Shown here piece after piece: positions 34,725-45,894 of a DNA stretch of 64,000 bases (its first letter is position 1; every line of letters begins with the position of its first letter). The stretch is from Amycolatopsis sp. WAC 01376. GTDB taxonomy: Bacteria > Actinomycetota > Actinomycetes > Mycobacteriales > Pseudonocardiaceae. Location of the stretch: the NCBI RefSeq assembly GCF_003947415.1, contig NZ_QHKL01000001.1, positions 1,488,001 to 1,552,000 on the forward strand. Direction: 5' to 3'. A program made the translations under genes and the position numbers. The notes under the pieces were generated by a model that ran no database searches, had not been told where the DNA came from, and saw only the letters and a program-made list of their open reading frames with translations.

Positions 34725-37250
34725 TCAAGCCAACAGGTGGCCGGACCGGGACCCGTGCTGACGCAACGCCCCGAGCACGGTGTCCAGAACAGCCACCGCC
34801 CCCGCCTTGTCCAGCGGATCGTTGCCGTTCCCGCACTTCGGCGACTGGACGCAGGACGGGCAGCCGGCCGGGCACTCGCAGGAAACGATCGCCTCCCGCG
34901 TTGCGGCCAGCCAAGGGACAATTGCGGCAAACCCGCGATCGGCGAATCCCGCACCCCCGGGATGGCCATCGTGCACGAACACCGTCGCCTCCCCGGTGTC
35001 TTCGTGCCACGCGGTCGACACCCCGCCGATGTCCCAGCGGTCGCACGTAGCGAACAGCGGTAGCAGGCCGATCGCCGCGTGCTCGGCGGCATGCAGGGCA
35101 CCGGGGACGCGCGCCGGATCCAATCCGGCGCCCGTCCCCGGTGCTCCGCCAAGTTCCCCGGTCCCCACCCTGGAGCCTCCGGTCCCCACCGGCTCCAGAA
35201 CCCCGGCCCCCGGCCGATGGCCCCCGGTCCCCGCCACGCCATCGGACAGGCCGAGCAGCTCCGCCGAGATCGTGTACCAGACGGCGCGGGTGTGCAGGCT
35301 CTGCTCCGGCAGGTCGAGCGGGGTCTGATCCAGCACCTCACCCGACGGGCGTCTCCGCAAGTAGCCGACCACTTGCGAACTCACCGACACCTCGCCGAGG
35401 TTCACCGTGATCCCGCCGTGCGTCCTGGTCTCCTCGGTGCGCAGCACGCTGATGTCGACGATCTCGCGCGGTGACGTGCTCCAGTCCGGATCCTCCGCGT
35501 GTACCAGGGCGAGCCCGGTCTCCAGATCCAGTTCGTCGACCACATAGGACGAACCCTGGTGCAGGTACACCGCGCCGGGATGCACCGCGTAGCAGGCGGA
35601 ACCCGGGTCGACCGTGCCCAGCATCCGGCCGGAATCGGCTTCCACCACGGCGATCTGCTCGCCGCCGGAACCGCGGATGCCGACCTCGGAATGCGGCCGG
35701 TCGCGCGAAGTCCAGTACCAGCCGCTCGTGCGGCGCCGGATGATCTTCTCCTTGACCAGATCGGCGAGTACGGCACGCGCCGAGTCACCGCCGAAGGCCG
35801 CGACCTCCGGTTCGGTCAACGGGAGTTCGGCGATGGCGCAGGCCAGTTGCGGCCCCAGCACATACGGATTCGACGGGTCGAGGACGGCGGCCTCCACCGG
35901 CCGGTCCAGGATCGCGGCCGGATGGTGCACGAGATAGGTGTCCAGCGGATCGTCACGGGCCACGAACACGACAAGTGCCGCGTCACCCGCTCGCCCGGCC
36001 CGGCCTGCCTGCTGCCAGAACGACGCGAGCGTCCCCGGGTAACCGGCCAGCACCACCGCGTCCAGCCCGGCGATGTCGACGCCGAGTTCGAGCGCGTTCG
36101 TCGTCGCGACGCCGAGCAGCCGCCCGGAGAGCAACGCCGCTTCGAGGGCACGCCGCTCCTCCGGCAGGTACCCGGAGCGATACGCGGCGACGGAATCCGC
36201 CAAGGAACTGTCCACTTCGGACAGAATCCGCCTGGCGCCGAGCGCGGTCAGCTCCGCTCCTCGCCGCGACCGGACGAACGCCAGCGAGCGGGCGCCCTCG
36301 ATGACCAGTTCGGCGAGGATCCGGGAAGCCTCGGCGCCTGCCGAGCGCCGCACCGGTGCCCCGTTCTCGCCCGAAAGTTCCGACAGCAGCGGGGGTTCCC
36401 ACAACGCGACCGTGCGGGCGCCGCGCGGCGAGCCGTCCTCGGTGACCGGGACACAGTCCTGTCCGGAGAGCTTCGCGGCGAACGCCGCCGGATCCGCCGT
36501 GGTCGCGGACGCGAGGACGAAGACCGGCGAGGCGCCGTAGTACGCCGCGACCCTTCGCAGCCTGCGCATCAGCAGCGCCACATGGGAACCGAAGACACCG
36601 CGGTAGCTGTGGCATTCGTCGACGACGACGAACGAGAGCCGCCGGAAGAACCGTGACCAGCGCGCGTGCGACGAGAGGATCCCCCGGTGCAGCATGTCCG
36701 GGTTCGTGAACACCCAGTTCGCGTGCGCGCGGACCCAGTCCCGCTCTTCCAGCGGGGTGTCGCCGTCGAACGACGCCGCCCGTGCCTTCTTGATGTCCAA
36801 AGAAGACACGGCGCGCAACTGATCGGCGCCGAGTGCCTTGGTCGGGGACAGGTACAGCGCCGTGGCCCGCTCGTCTTCGACCAGTGCCGAGAGCACCGGC
36901 AACTGGTACGCGAGCGACTTGCCCGACGCGGTGCCGGTGGAGATCACGACGTGCTTGCCGTCGCGGGCCAGCGACGCGGCTTCCGCCTGATGCCGCCACG
37001 GCGCCTTGACGCCGTTCGCCCTCAGCGCCTCGACGACCGGAGCCGCCGCCCACTCCGGCCAATCCACCGAATCCGCCGGGCGTGACGGCAGTTCGGCCAC
37101 ATGGGTGACCGGGTACAGCGAAGCCGGGATTCCCGCCGTCGCGCGGTCGAGAAGCCGCCGACCCTTACCGGATTCCGCCGTGCCGTCCACCCTCGGAAGC
37201 TTTGCACAGCGCACCGACAGAAACGGACCGCCGCCGGACGGAACGAGCAC
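34725..37250 (-). CDS. DECH-box helicase with C-terminal zinc cluster (DUF1998)
   Basis: 841 residues, an SF2 helicase of the type next to tad genes (TIGR03817; Rv3649). Walker A STGTASGKS (about 104-112), VVVDECHSYRG (DECH ~210-213), SATTADP (motif III), and helicase-C motifs GVATTNALELGVDI and QQAGRAGRAG. The C-terminus has CECPAGCPSCVQSPKCGNGN (about 790-809), the four-Cys cluster of DUF1998/MrfA-type DNA repair helicases. GTG 37250 is the first usable start. Gly/Thr-rich linker about residues 680-730 is unusual (GTGGHRPGAGVLEPVGTGGS). Confidence 0.9.
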   Translation of the reverse strand: MLVPSGGGPFLSVRCAKLPRVDGTAESGKGRRLLDRATAGIPASLYPVTHVAELPSRPADSVDWPEWAAAPVVEALRANGVKAPWRHQAEAASLARDGKHVVISTGTASGKSLAYQLPVLSALVEDERATALYLSPTKALGADQLRAVSSLDIKKARAASFDGDTPLEERDWVRAHANWVFTNPDMLHRGILSSHARWSRFFRRLSFVVVDECHSYRGVFGSHVALLMRRLRRVAAYYGASPVFVLASATTADPAAFAAKLSGQDCVPVTEDGSPRGARTVALWEPPLLSELSGENGAPVRRSAGAEASRILAELVIEGARSLAFVRSRRGAELTALGARRILSEVDSSLADSVAAYRSGYLPEERRALEAALLSGRLLGVATTNALELGVDIAGLDAVVLAGYPGTLASFWQQAGRAGRAGDAALVVFVARDDPLDTYLVHHPAAILDRPVEAAVLDPSNPYVLGPQLACAIAELPLTEPEVAAFGGDSARAVLADLVKEKIIRRRTSGWYWTSRDRPHSEVGIRGSGGEQIAVVEADSGRMLGTVDPGSACYAVHPGAVYLHQGSSYVVDELDLETGLALVHAEDPDWSTSPREIVDISVLRTEETRTHGGITVNLGEVSVSSQVVGYLRRRPSGEVLDQTPLDLPEQSLHTRAVWYTISAELLGLSDGVAGTGGHRPGAGVLEPVGTGGSRVGTGELGGAPGTGAGLDPARVPGALHAAEHAAIGLLPLFATCDRWDIGGVSTAWHEDTGEATVFVHDGHPGGAGFADRGFAAIVPWLAATREAIVSCECPAGCPSCVQSPKCGNGNDPLDKAGAVAVLDTVLGALRQHGSRSGHLLA

Positions 37251-37508
37251 TGGAACGGGCCGCCGATGATCGATACAGTGACCAGTCTCACAAGATTACG
37301 GAACGTGCGGTGGCGGGGACGCCTTGCCGCCCTCCATCCCACTACCAATACACTCCCGCAATCCACACCGTCTGTGGCGAGCGTCATGTGAGACGTGCCT
37401 TGCAGTGCGACTAGCGTGACGTTCGGCTCAGATCCCATGTCAACGCACGAGCCGCCGGATCCATCGGCGGATCGTCGTTGGCCAACGGCGACGTCTCCAG
37501 GAGGACGA
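37251..37508. promoter_or_regulatory. Divergent promoter region helicase/hppA
   Basis: 258 bases between divergent genes. It is less GC-rich around 37270-37395 (CACTACCAATACACTCCCGC), which is where promoters should lie. CCGCCGG-ATCCAT-CGGCGG at about 37452-37468 can fold near the hppA leader. No riboswitch is recognised. Confidence 0.35.
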
Positions 37509-39770
<2,262 letters not shown>

Positions 39771-39786
39771 CGCCGAAAGTCCAGTT

Positions 39787-39825
39787 CCGCCGGGCCCGCC
39801 ACGATTTCCGTGGCGGGCCCGGCGG
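39787..39825 (+). terminator. Rho-independent terminator of hppA
   Basis: Perfect 17-bp stem (CCGCCGGGCCCGCCACG / CGTGGCGGGCCCGGCGG) with a 5-base loop ATTTC, followed by CTTTCC, located 17 bases after the hppA stop. Confidence 0.85.
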
Positions 39826-39885
39826 CTTTCCGGCGCAGGCTAATCTCTGCGCGTCACGCCGATCCGATCCGGGGGAGTCCCTGCC

Positions 39886-40437
39886 ATGAGGCGTTCGATC
39901 GTCCTGTTCGCCGCCGTTCTCCTGCTGGCGGGCTGCGGTGGCGCCGAGCAGGCGGCCACCCCTTCTCCTTCTTCTCCCGCTCCCGCCGCCGGGGGTTCGT
40001 GGATGGACGGTTTCTGCGGTTCGCTGATCGACTTCGCCAAGATCGGTGACTTCACGATGCCCGACTTCGAGCAGGACGACGTCGCCGGCGCGCGGCGGGT
40101 GATGGACGAGGCGTTCGGGGTGTTCGCGCCCGGTTTCGACAACGCGGTCACGGGCCTGAGGAAGCTCGGCCAGGCACCGAGCGCGGAAGCGGACGCGGCA
40201 CGCAAGAGCATCGTCGACGCGCTGACGCCGATCCGGGACGAGGTGCTCGCCGCGAAGGCCGCGCTGGACGCCGCGCCGAAGGACGACAAGAGGGCCGTGG
40301 CGGCCGCCGCGGCCGCTTTCCGGCAGATCGGCTCCGACATCAACGACATGTCCGACCCGTTCCAGCAGCTGGAAACGAACGCGTCGTTGAAAGCGCTGGC
40401 CGCACAGGCGCCGAACTGCAAGAAGCTGCCTTCCTGA
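39886..40437 (+). CDS. Putative lipoprotein
   Basis: 183 residues. Signal peptide MRRSIVLFAAVLLLAGC with lipobox LAGC (Cys17), then a Pro/Ser linker and a helical domain with Cys pairs: GSWMDGFCGSLI near the start and APNCKKLPS at the end. It shares this plan with the next gene (40528), so they are tandem paralogues. No function known. Confidence 0.75.
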   Translation: MRRSIVLFAAVLLLAGCGGAEQAATPSPSSPAPAAGGSWMDGFCGSLIDFAKIGDFTMPDFEQDDVAGARRVMDEAFGVFAPGFDNAVTGLRKLGQAPSAEADAARKSIVDALTPIRDEVLAAKAALDAAPKDDKRAVAAAAAAFRQIGSDINDMSDPFQQLETNASLKALAAQAPNCKKLPS

Positions 40438-40527
40438 CCTTCTTGCCGCCACGTTGATTTGCATTGCCCACCGGTATCGGTACCGTCGGGGGCCAATCGG
40501 GAAGTCGTCAGGTCGGGAGGTGTTTTC

Positions 40528-41112
40528 GTGCGGCCGCGGTTCACCGTCCTTGCCGCGCTAGCAACAGGTATCGGGCTCGGCCTCGCCGGGTGCGGGCAGC
40601 AGCCCGCGGTGACTTCCCACGCCAGACAAGAAGGTCTCGCGACGGTCAGCGCGTCGGAGGCCGACCCCGCCTCCGCTTGGGCGGAGGGATACTGCGGCGC
40701 GGCGGGCGGACTCGTCCGGACGCTGGCGACGTTGCCCAGCGTCGATCCGAGCTCGCCGCAGCAGGCTTCGCGTACGTCCAGCGAGCTGATGGCCTCGGTG
40801 GTCCGAGGGCTGGACCGCACCACCGCCGCCCTCGAGGACCTCGGCCCGGCCCCGGTCGCCGGCGGCGACACCTCGCGAACGGCCGCCGTCGTCCAGCTAG
40901 AGGGCATCCGCGCCCGTGCCGACGACGTCCGCCACCGTCTCGACTCCTCAACGGACCCCGAAGCCACGAAAACCGCGCTTCGCGACGCGAGGACGTCGCT
41001 CGACGAACTAGACCGCCTCGACCTTCTCAGGGGCCTTAACGACGTCCCTCAGCTCGCCGCGGCGAGCAGCCGGCTCGCGATTTGCCAGGAATTGGTCAAA
41101 CAACCTCGCTGA
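40528..41112 (+). CDS. Putative lipoprotein, paralogue of the preceding gene
   Basis: 194 residues from GTG 40528, RBS GGGAGG at about 40515. Lipobox LAGC with Cys22, a short linker and a helical domain with SAWAEGYCGAAGGLV and a late AICQELVK, aligning with the Cys positions of the neighbour at 39886. The two genes are 90 bases apart. Envelope role likely; function unknown. Confidence 0.7.
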   Translation: MRPRFTVLAALATGIGLGLAGCGQQPAVTSHARQEGLATVSASEADPASAWAEGYCGAAGGLVRTLATLPSVDPSSPQQASRTSSELMASVVRGLDRTTAALEDLGPAPVAGGDTSRTAAVVQLEGIRARADDVRHRLDSSTDPEATKTALRDARTSLDELDRLDLLRGLNDVPQLAAASSRLAICQELVKQPR

Positions 41113-41164
41113 GTCACCGCCTCATCACTGGCCATGACTCGAACTTGTGTTCTATTCTGTGCGG

Positions 41165-41761
41165 GTGGACGGGACGATCTCGCTCTTCTCGGCGGAGGCG
41201 AGCGGGCCAGGGCTCGCCGACCTCGCCGGGGTGCTGTGCGGGCCCGGGTGGATGACGGGTTTCGGGCGAACGGCCGCGCGGCTGTCCGCCGTGGTCGACG
41301 AGCCGTGGCGGGCGGGTGCCCTCGCCAGGGAATGCCGTCGGCGCGGCGCCGAGGCACAGGTCTCGGCCGCCGAATGCGGGCGGCCGCTGGTGAGAACGCC
41401 GTTCCGGGTCGACCTGCTGCCGCTGGAGCGGGGCTGGAGCCGTGGTGAAGAAAAGAAGGTCCTGCCGGACGGGTTCCGGCTCGACGGTGCGATGTTGAGG
41501 ATGTGGGCGCTGGCGGCGGGCAGTCCCCAAGGCAACGGCTACCTGCTCGCGCTCGACCCGGAAGCGCCGGAGACGCACGAGCGGCTGATCGCTGCGCTGG
41601 CCCAGCTGGGCGTGCCGGCGAAGGCGCAGCGTGGCGAGGAGGCGTTGTTGCGGGTCACCGGGCGGAGGCGGCTCGCGCATGTGCTGGAGCTGATCGGAGA
41701 CGCGCCCGCCGGGGCGGAGCCCGCTTGGCCGAGTCTGGTGCCCGTGGTCCGCGCCGGTTGA
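41165..41761 (+). CDS. WhiA N-domain-like (LAGLIDADG-fold) protein without HTH
   Basis: 198 residues. The region DGFRLDGAMLRMWALAAGSP and the following LIAALAQLGVPAKAQRGEEA, then RRRLAHVLELIGDA, align with the second half of the homing-endonuclease-like domain of WhiA ([20 protein letters not shown] ending in TRMGA), and LSAVVDEPWRAGALARECRR with its first half. WhiA's C-terminal helix-turn-helix is absent. Start: GTG 41165, 7 bases after TATTCT (41153-41158), would suit a leaderless message; GTG 41147 or 41159 are alternatives. Possibly the equivalent of Rv3647c by position next to topA. Function unknown. Confidence 0.55.
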   Translation: MDGTISLFSAEASGPGLADLAGVLCGPGWMTGFGRTAARLSAVVDEPWRAGALARECRRRGAEAQVSAAECGRPLVRTPFRVDLLPLERGWSRGEEKKVLPDGFRLDGAMLRMWALAAGSPQGNGYLLALDPEAPETHERLIAALAQLGVPAKAQRGEEALLRVTGRRRLAHVLELIGDAPAGAEPAWPSLVPVVRAG

Positions 41762-41774
41762 TCCTCACGTGAAC

Positions 41775-41827
41775 GCTATGAACGGTCCGTTCCTTGCAAA
41801 ATTTGCAAGGAACGGACCGTTCATAGC
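41775..41827. repeat. Palindromic repeat family 1, copy 2
   Basis: A 53-base perfect palindrome: GCTATGAACGGTCCGTTCCT then TGCAAA, one central A, and the exact complement. It separates two convergent genes. Copies at 7080-7122 and 45826-45878. Confidence 0.9.
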
Positions 41828-41833
41828 ACTAGG

Positions 41834-42646
41834 TCAGGGTTTCGGAGCCCGGCAGTTCGGGTTCGACAGGTCCAGTTCACTGCGCGAAAGACAGGAGGTC
41901 AGCTGATAGGTCTGCTCCCCGTAGTTGATGCCCTTCCGCACGGTCACGTTCCCGGCGGCGTCGACCTCGCACGGGTTGTTCATCGTGCACCGCTGGCCGC
42001 TTTCGTTGCCGGTGTTGTTGACGCCGACGACCTTCCCGGTAGAGGTCTCGATGATCGGCGACCCCGAGGTCCCGCCGATCGTCTTGCACGCCGGGGTGTA
42101 CCTGATCGCGTCCTTCCAAACCCAGTCCGCCTCGTGCAGCTCGTGGACGAAGCCGTCGATGTTGCAGGAGTAGATCTTCTTCCAATATCCCGACACCACG
42201 TCCATCGCGACGCCCGCCGCCGGACGAGTCGGCGAAAGTGTCAGCGGGGCGATACCGTAAGTCGCCTTGATCTTGGCGTAGCTGGTGTTGAGCTGGTAGA
42301 GCGAGACGTCGGTGTCGGTCATCGTCGCGTAGAGCAGCTTCTTCGCCTTGAGGGTGCCCAGCGACGAACGGCCGTCCTTGGACAGCAGGCTGAAGGTCCT
42401 CGACGACGGCTGATTGACGATTACTTCTCCGGGGTCCGGGAAACCTTCTTGCAGGCAATGCCCGTTGGAAAGGACGAGGGCGGGGTCGTCGAGGCTCGCC
42501 TCGGGCGGTTTGACCACCGACCCGGAGCAGTTCGACAACGCCACGGTTCCGGCGAAAGTGGTCGTGGCCGCTTCGGCCTGTGCGGTCCCGACCAGCGCGG
42601 ACGCGGTCAGCATGGCGAACAGTGTGCCGAGGAGTCGTCGGGTCAC
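41834..42646 (-). CDS. Secreted trypsin-like serine protease (S1 family)
   Basis: 270 residues from GTG 42646 (RBS AAAGGA). Signal peptide ~1-28 (ALVGTAQAEA). Catalytic triad: His63 in VLSNGHCL, Asp113 in TDTDVSLY, Ser194 in IGGTSGSP. Cys40-Cys64 frames the His loop; further Cys pairs follow. The short GTSGSP motif is like that of V8/glutamyl endopeptidases. The substrate is unknown. Confidence 0.85.
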   Translation of the reverse strand: MTRRLLGTLFAMLTASALVGTAQAEAATTTFAGTVALSNCSGSVVKPPEASLDDPALVLSNGHCLQEGFPDPGEVIVNQPSSRTFSLLSKDGRSSLGTLKAKKLLYATMTDTDVSLYQLNTSYAKIKATYGIAPLTLSPTRPAAGVAMDVVSGYWKKIYSCNIDGFVHELHEADWVWKDAIRYTPACKTIGGTSGSPIIETSTGKVVGVNNTGNESGQRCTMNNPCEVDAAGNVTVRKGINYGEQTYQLTSCLSRSELDLSNPNCRAPKP

Positions 42647-42914
42647 GTGAAGTCCTTTCGGGTCGGCGTGGACATCAAGTGAAGCGTTGGCGGGAGTGAG
42701 CCACCACCGTCGAACGGAGGGTGTTCACCCCATCACGCGGGCCCCCGGGCCGACGTGTCGGACATCACGTGCTAGGTGTTGAAAGGAAACATCGACGAGG
42801 TCAGCGGCGATGCGCTGGACACACGATCGGCGGCGTGTTGCACCACCTAGCCGTGGTCCGGGCGGTGCGAGCGTGCACACTGACGGGTCGAGAGGCGGCG
42901 CGAAGGCGCCGAAG
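42647..42914. promoter_or_regulatory. Divergent promoter region protease/topA
   Basis: 268 bases between the divergent protease and topA genes. A GTGTCGGACATCACGTGCTAGG patch (about 42757-42778) is the best promoter-like stretch; nothing else is recognised. Confidence 0.3.
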
Positions 42915-45812
42915 ATGAGCGGAGAGCAGGACAGCGTGGCAGGAGCACGGACGAAGAAGACCTCGGCGTCGGACGACGGCGCGGGCCGTCGTCGGCTGGT
43001 GATCGTCGAGTCGCCGACCAAGGCCCGCAAGATCGCCCCGTACCTCGGCGCGAACTATGTCGTGGAGTCCTCCGTCGGACACATCCGTGACCTTCCCCGC
43101 GGCGCGGCCGACGTGCCCGCCCAGTACAAGGGCGAGTCGTGGGCACGGCTGGGTGTCGACGTCGACAACGACTTCAAGGCGCTGTACGTCGTCACGCCGG
43201 ACAAGAAGTCCAAGGTCACCGAGCTGAAGAGCCTGCTGAAGGACGTCGACGAGCTCTATCTCGCCACGGACCCCGACCGCGAGGGCGAGGCCATCGCGTG
43301 GCATCTGCTGGAGACCCTCAAGCCGAAGGTCCCGGTCCGCCGGATGGTCTTCCACGAGGTCACCGAGCAGGCGATCCGCGCCGCGGCCGACAGCACCCGT
43401 GAGCTCGACGCCGACCTCGTCGACGCGCAGGAGACCCGCCGCATCCTGGACCGGCTCTACGGCTACGAGGTCTCGCCCGTGCTGTGGAAGAAGGTCATGC
43501 CGAAGCTTTCGGCGGGCCGTGTGCAGTCCGTGGCGACCAGGATCGTGGTCGAGCGGGAACGTGAGCGCATGCGCTTCACGTCGGCGTCGTACTGGGACAT
43601 CTCGGCGACGATGGACGCCGGAGCCGACGCCTCCCCGCGCAACTTCCCGGCCAGGATGATCGCCGTCGACGGCGCGCGTCTTGCCACCGGCCGCGACTTC
43701 GGCTCGGACGGGCAGCTCAAGGCTTCGAACAACGAGATCCGCGTGCTGGCCGAGGCCGACGCGGTCCGGCTGGCCGAGGCGCTGAAGAACCGTGACTTCA
43801 AGGTCGCGAGCGTCGAGGAGAAGCCGTACACGCGGAAGCCGTACGCGCCCTTCATGACCTCGACCCTGCAGCAGGAGGCGGGCCGCAAGCTGCGGTTCAC
43901 CTCCGAGCGCACCATGCGGATCGCGCAGAAGCTGTACGAGAACGGTTACATCACTTATATGCGTACCGACTCCACGACGCTGTCGGAGTCGGCGATCTCG
44001 GCGGCGCGCAGCCAGGCGACGCAGCTGTACGGCAAGGAATACGTCTCGCCGTCGCCGCGCCAGTACACCCGCAAGGTGAAGAACGCGCAGGAAGCCCACG
44101 AGGCGATCCGTCCCTCTGGCGAGGTCTTCCGCACGCCGGGCCAGGTCGCGAAGGATCTGGACACCGACGAGTACCGCCTGTACGAGATGATTTGGCAGCG
44201 CACGATCGCGTCGCAGATGGCGGACGCGAAGGGCACCACGATGTCGGTGCGCATCGTCGGCACCGCCACCAGCGGCGAAGAGGTCACGTTCGCCTCGTCG
44301 GGCCGCACGATCACCTTCGCCGGGTTCCTCAAGGCGTACGTCGAGGCCGTCGACACCGAGAGCGGTGGCGAGGCGGACGACAAGCAGAGCCGTCTCCCGC
44401 AGCTCGCCAAGGACCAGGCGCTGACCGCGACCGACCTGAGCCCGGACGGGCACACCACGTCGCCGCCGGCGCGCTACTCGGAGCCGAGCCTGGTCAGCAA
44501 GCTCGAAGAGCTGGGCATCGGCCGCCCGTCGACGTACGCGTCGATCATCAAGACCATCCAGGACCGCGGCTACGTGTGGAAGAAGGGTTCCGCGCTGGTG
44601 CCCTCCTGGGTCGCGTTCGCCGTGATCGGCCTGATGGAGCGGCATTTCGAGCGGCTGGTCGACTACGACTTCACCGCCGGCATGGAGGACGAACTCGACC
44701 GCATCGCCGCCGGTGACGAGCACCGCACGCAGTGGCTGTCGAAGTTCTACTTCGGCGGCGACATGGGCGTCGACGGGTCCGTCGGCCGCCTCGGCGGGCT
44801 GAAGAAGCTGGTCGGCTCCGGCGTCGAGGACATCGACGCCCGCGAGATCAACTCGATCCCGCTGTTCAGCGACCCCGACGGTCACACCGTCGTCGTGCGC
44901 GTCGGCCGCTACGGCCCGTACCTCGAGCGCGAGGTCGACGGCACGTCGCAGCGGGCGAACCTGCCCGAGGACCTGCCGCCGGACGAGCTGACCCTGGAAC
45001 TCGCCGAGAAGCTGTTCGCGACGCCGCAGGAAGGCCGCGTACTCGGCACGGACCCGGTCAGCGGACACGAGATCGTGGCGAAGGAAGGCCGCTTCGGCCC
45101 GTACGTCACCGAGCTCCTGCCCGAGCCGGAGCCGCTGCCCGAAGGCGCGACAGCCGCGCAGAAGAAGGCCGCGAAGGCGAAGCAGCCGAAGCCGCGGACG
45201 GGCTCGCTGTTCAAGTCGATGTCGATCGAGACGATGACCCTCGAAGACGCGCTGAAGCTGCTCTCGCTGCCGCGCGTGGTCGGCAAGGACCCGGAATCCG
45301 GTGACGAGATCACCGCGCAGAACGGGCGCTACGGGCCGTACCTGAAGAAGGGCACGGACTCGCGTTCGCTCACGACCGAGGACCAGCTGTTCTCGATCAC
45401 GCTCGAAGAGGCGCTGAAGATCTACTCGGAGCCGAAGCAGCGTGGCCGGTCTGCGACCGCGAAGCCGCCGCTCAAGGAACTGGGCGACGACCCGGTGTCG
45501 GGTAAGCCGATGGTGGTCAAGGACGGCCGCTTCGGTCCGTACGTGACCGACGGCGAGTACAACGCGACCCTGCGGAAGTCGGACAGCATCGAGGAGCTGA
45601 CCGCCGAGCGCGGCGCCGAACTGCTGGCGGAGAAGCGCGCGAAGGGCCCCGCGCCCAAGCGCAAGGCTCCGGCGCGGAAGCCGGCGGCGTCGAAGACGGC
45701 GGCCTCCAAGACGACCACGGCCAAGAAGACCACCGCGACCAAGTCGACGGCGGCGAAGTCGACTACGGCGAAGAAGCCTTCGGCGCGCTCGACGGCCACG
45801 AAGACGAAGTAG
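42915..45812 (+). CDS. topA: DNA topoisomerase I
   Basis: 965 residues from ATG 42915. Type IA topoisomerase: Toprim IVESPTKARKIAPYLG and LATDPDREGEAIAWHL, active-site Tyr348 in YITYMRTDST, then ERTMRIAQKLYENGY. No zinc fingers; instead several copies of the actinobacterial C-terminal repeat, ending with GRFGPYVTDG-type motifs (GRYGPYLEREV, GRFGPYVTELL, GRYGPYLKKG). The tail is a Lys/Ala/Thr stretch (KTTATKSTAAKSTTAKK). It relaxes negative supercoils and is essential in actinobacteria. A family-1 palindrome follows its stop. Confidence 0.96.
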   Translation: MSGEQDSVAGARTKKTSASDDGAGRRRLVIVESPTKARKIAPYLGANYVVESSVGHIRDLPRGAADVPAQYKGESWARLGVDVDNDFKALYVVTPDKKSKVTELKSLLKDVDELYLATDPDREGEAIAWHLLETLKPKVPVRRMVFHEVTEQAIRAAADSTRELDADLVDAQETRRILDRLYGYEVSPVLWKKVMPKLSAGRVQSVATRIVVERERERMRFTSASYWDISATMDAGADASPRNFPARMIAVDGARLATGRDFGSDGQLKASNNEIRVLAEADAVRLAEALKNRDFKVASVEEKPYTRKPYAPFMTSTLQQEAGRKLRFTSERTMRIAQKLYENGYITYMRTDSTTLSESAISAARSQATQLYGKEYVSPSPRQYTRKVKNAQEAHEAIRPSGEVFRTPGQVAKDLDTDEYRLYEMIWQRTIASQMADAKGTTMSVRIVGTATSGEEVTFASSGRTITFAGFLKAYVEAVDTESGGEADDKQSRLPQLAKDQALTATDLSPDGHTTSPPARYSEPSLVSKLEELGIGRPSTYASIIKTIQDRGYVWKKGSALVPSWVAFAVIGLMERHFERLVDYDFTAGMEDELDRIAAGDEHRTQWLSKFYFGGDMGVDGSVGRLGGLKKLVGSGVEDIDAREINSIPLFSDPDGHTVVVRVGRYGPYLEREVDGTSQRANLPEDLPPDELTLELAEKLFATPQEGRVLGTDPVSGHEIVAKEGRFGPYVTELLPEPEPLPEGATAAQKKAAKAKQPKPRTGSLFKSMSIETMTLEDALKLLSLPRVVGKDPESGDEITAQNGRYGPYLKKGTDSRSLTTEDQLFSITLEEALKIYSEPKQRGRSATAKPPLKELGDDPVSGKPMVVKDGRFGPYVTDGEYNATLRKSDSIEELTAERGAELLAEKRAKGPAPKRKAPARKPAASKTAASKTTTAKKTTATKSTAAKSTTAKKPSARSTATKTK

Positions 45813-45825
45813 CTCCCTTTAGCGC

Positions 45826-45878
45826 GCTATGAACGGTCCGTTACTTGCAAAATTTGCAAGTAACGGACCGTTCATTGC
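45826..45878. repeat. Palindromic repeat family 1, copy 3
   Basis: GCTATGAACGGTCCGTTACT then TGCAAA, central A and the inverted arm ending TTCATTGC (one mismatch). The change to TTACTTGC is mirrored in both arms (CAAGTAAC), a compensatory change that preserves pairing. It separates convergent topA and the carboxylesterase gene. Confidence 0.9.
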
Positions 45879-45894
45879 ACGCGGGGACGGGTGG

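Noticed and set aside
42801..45068. A 755-codon open frame antisense to topA.
   Set aside because: No recognisable domain; the sense strand encodes an unmistakable topoisomerase I.
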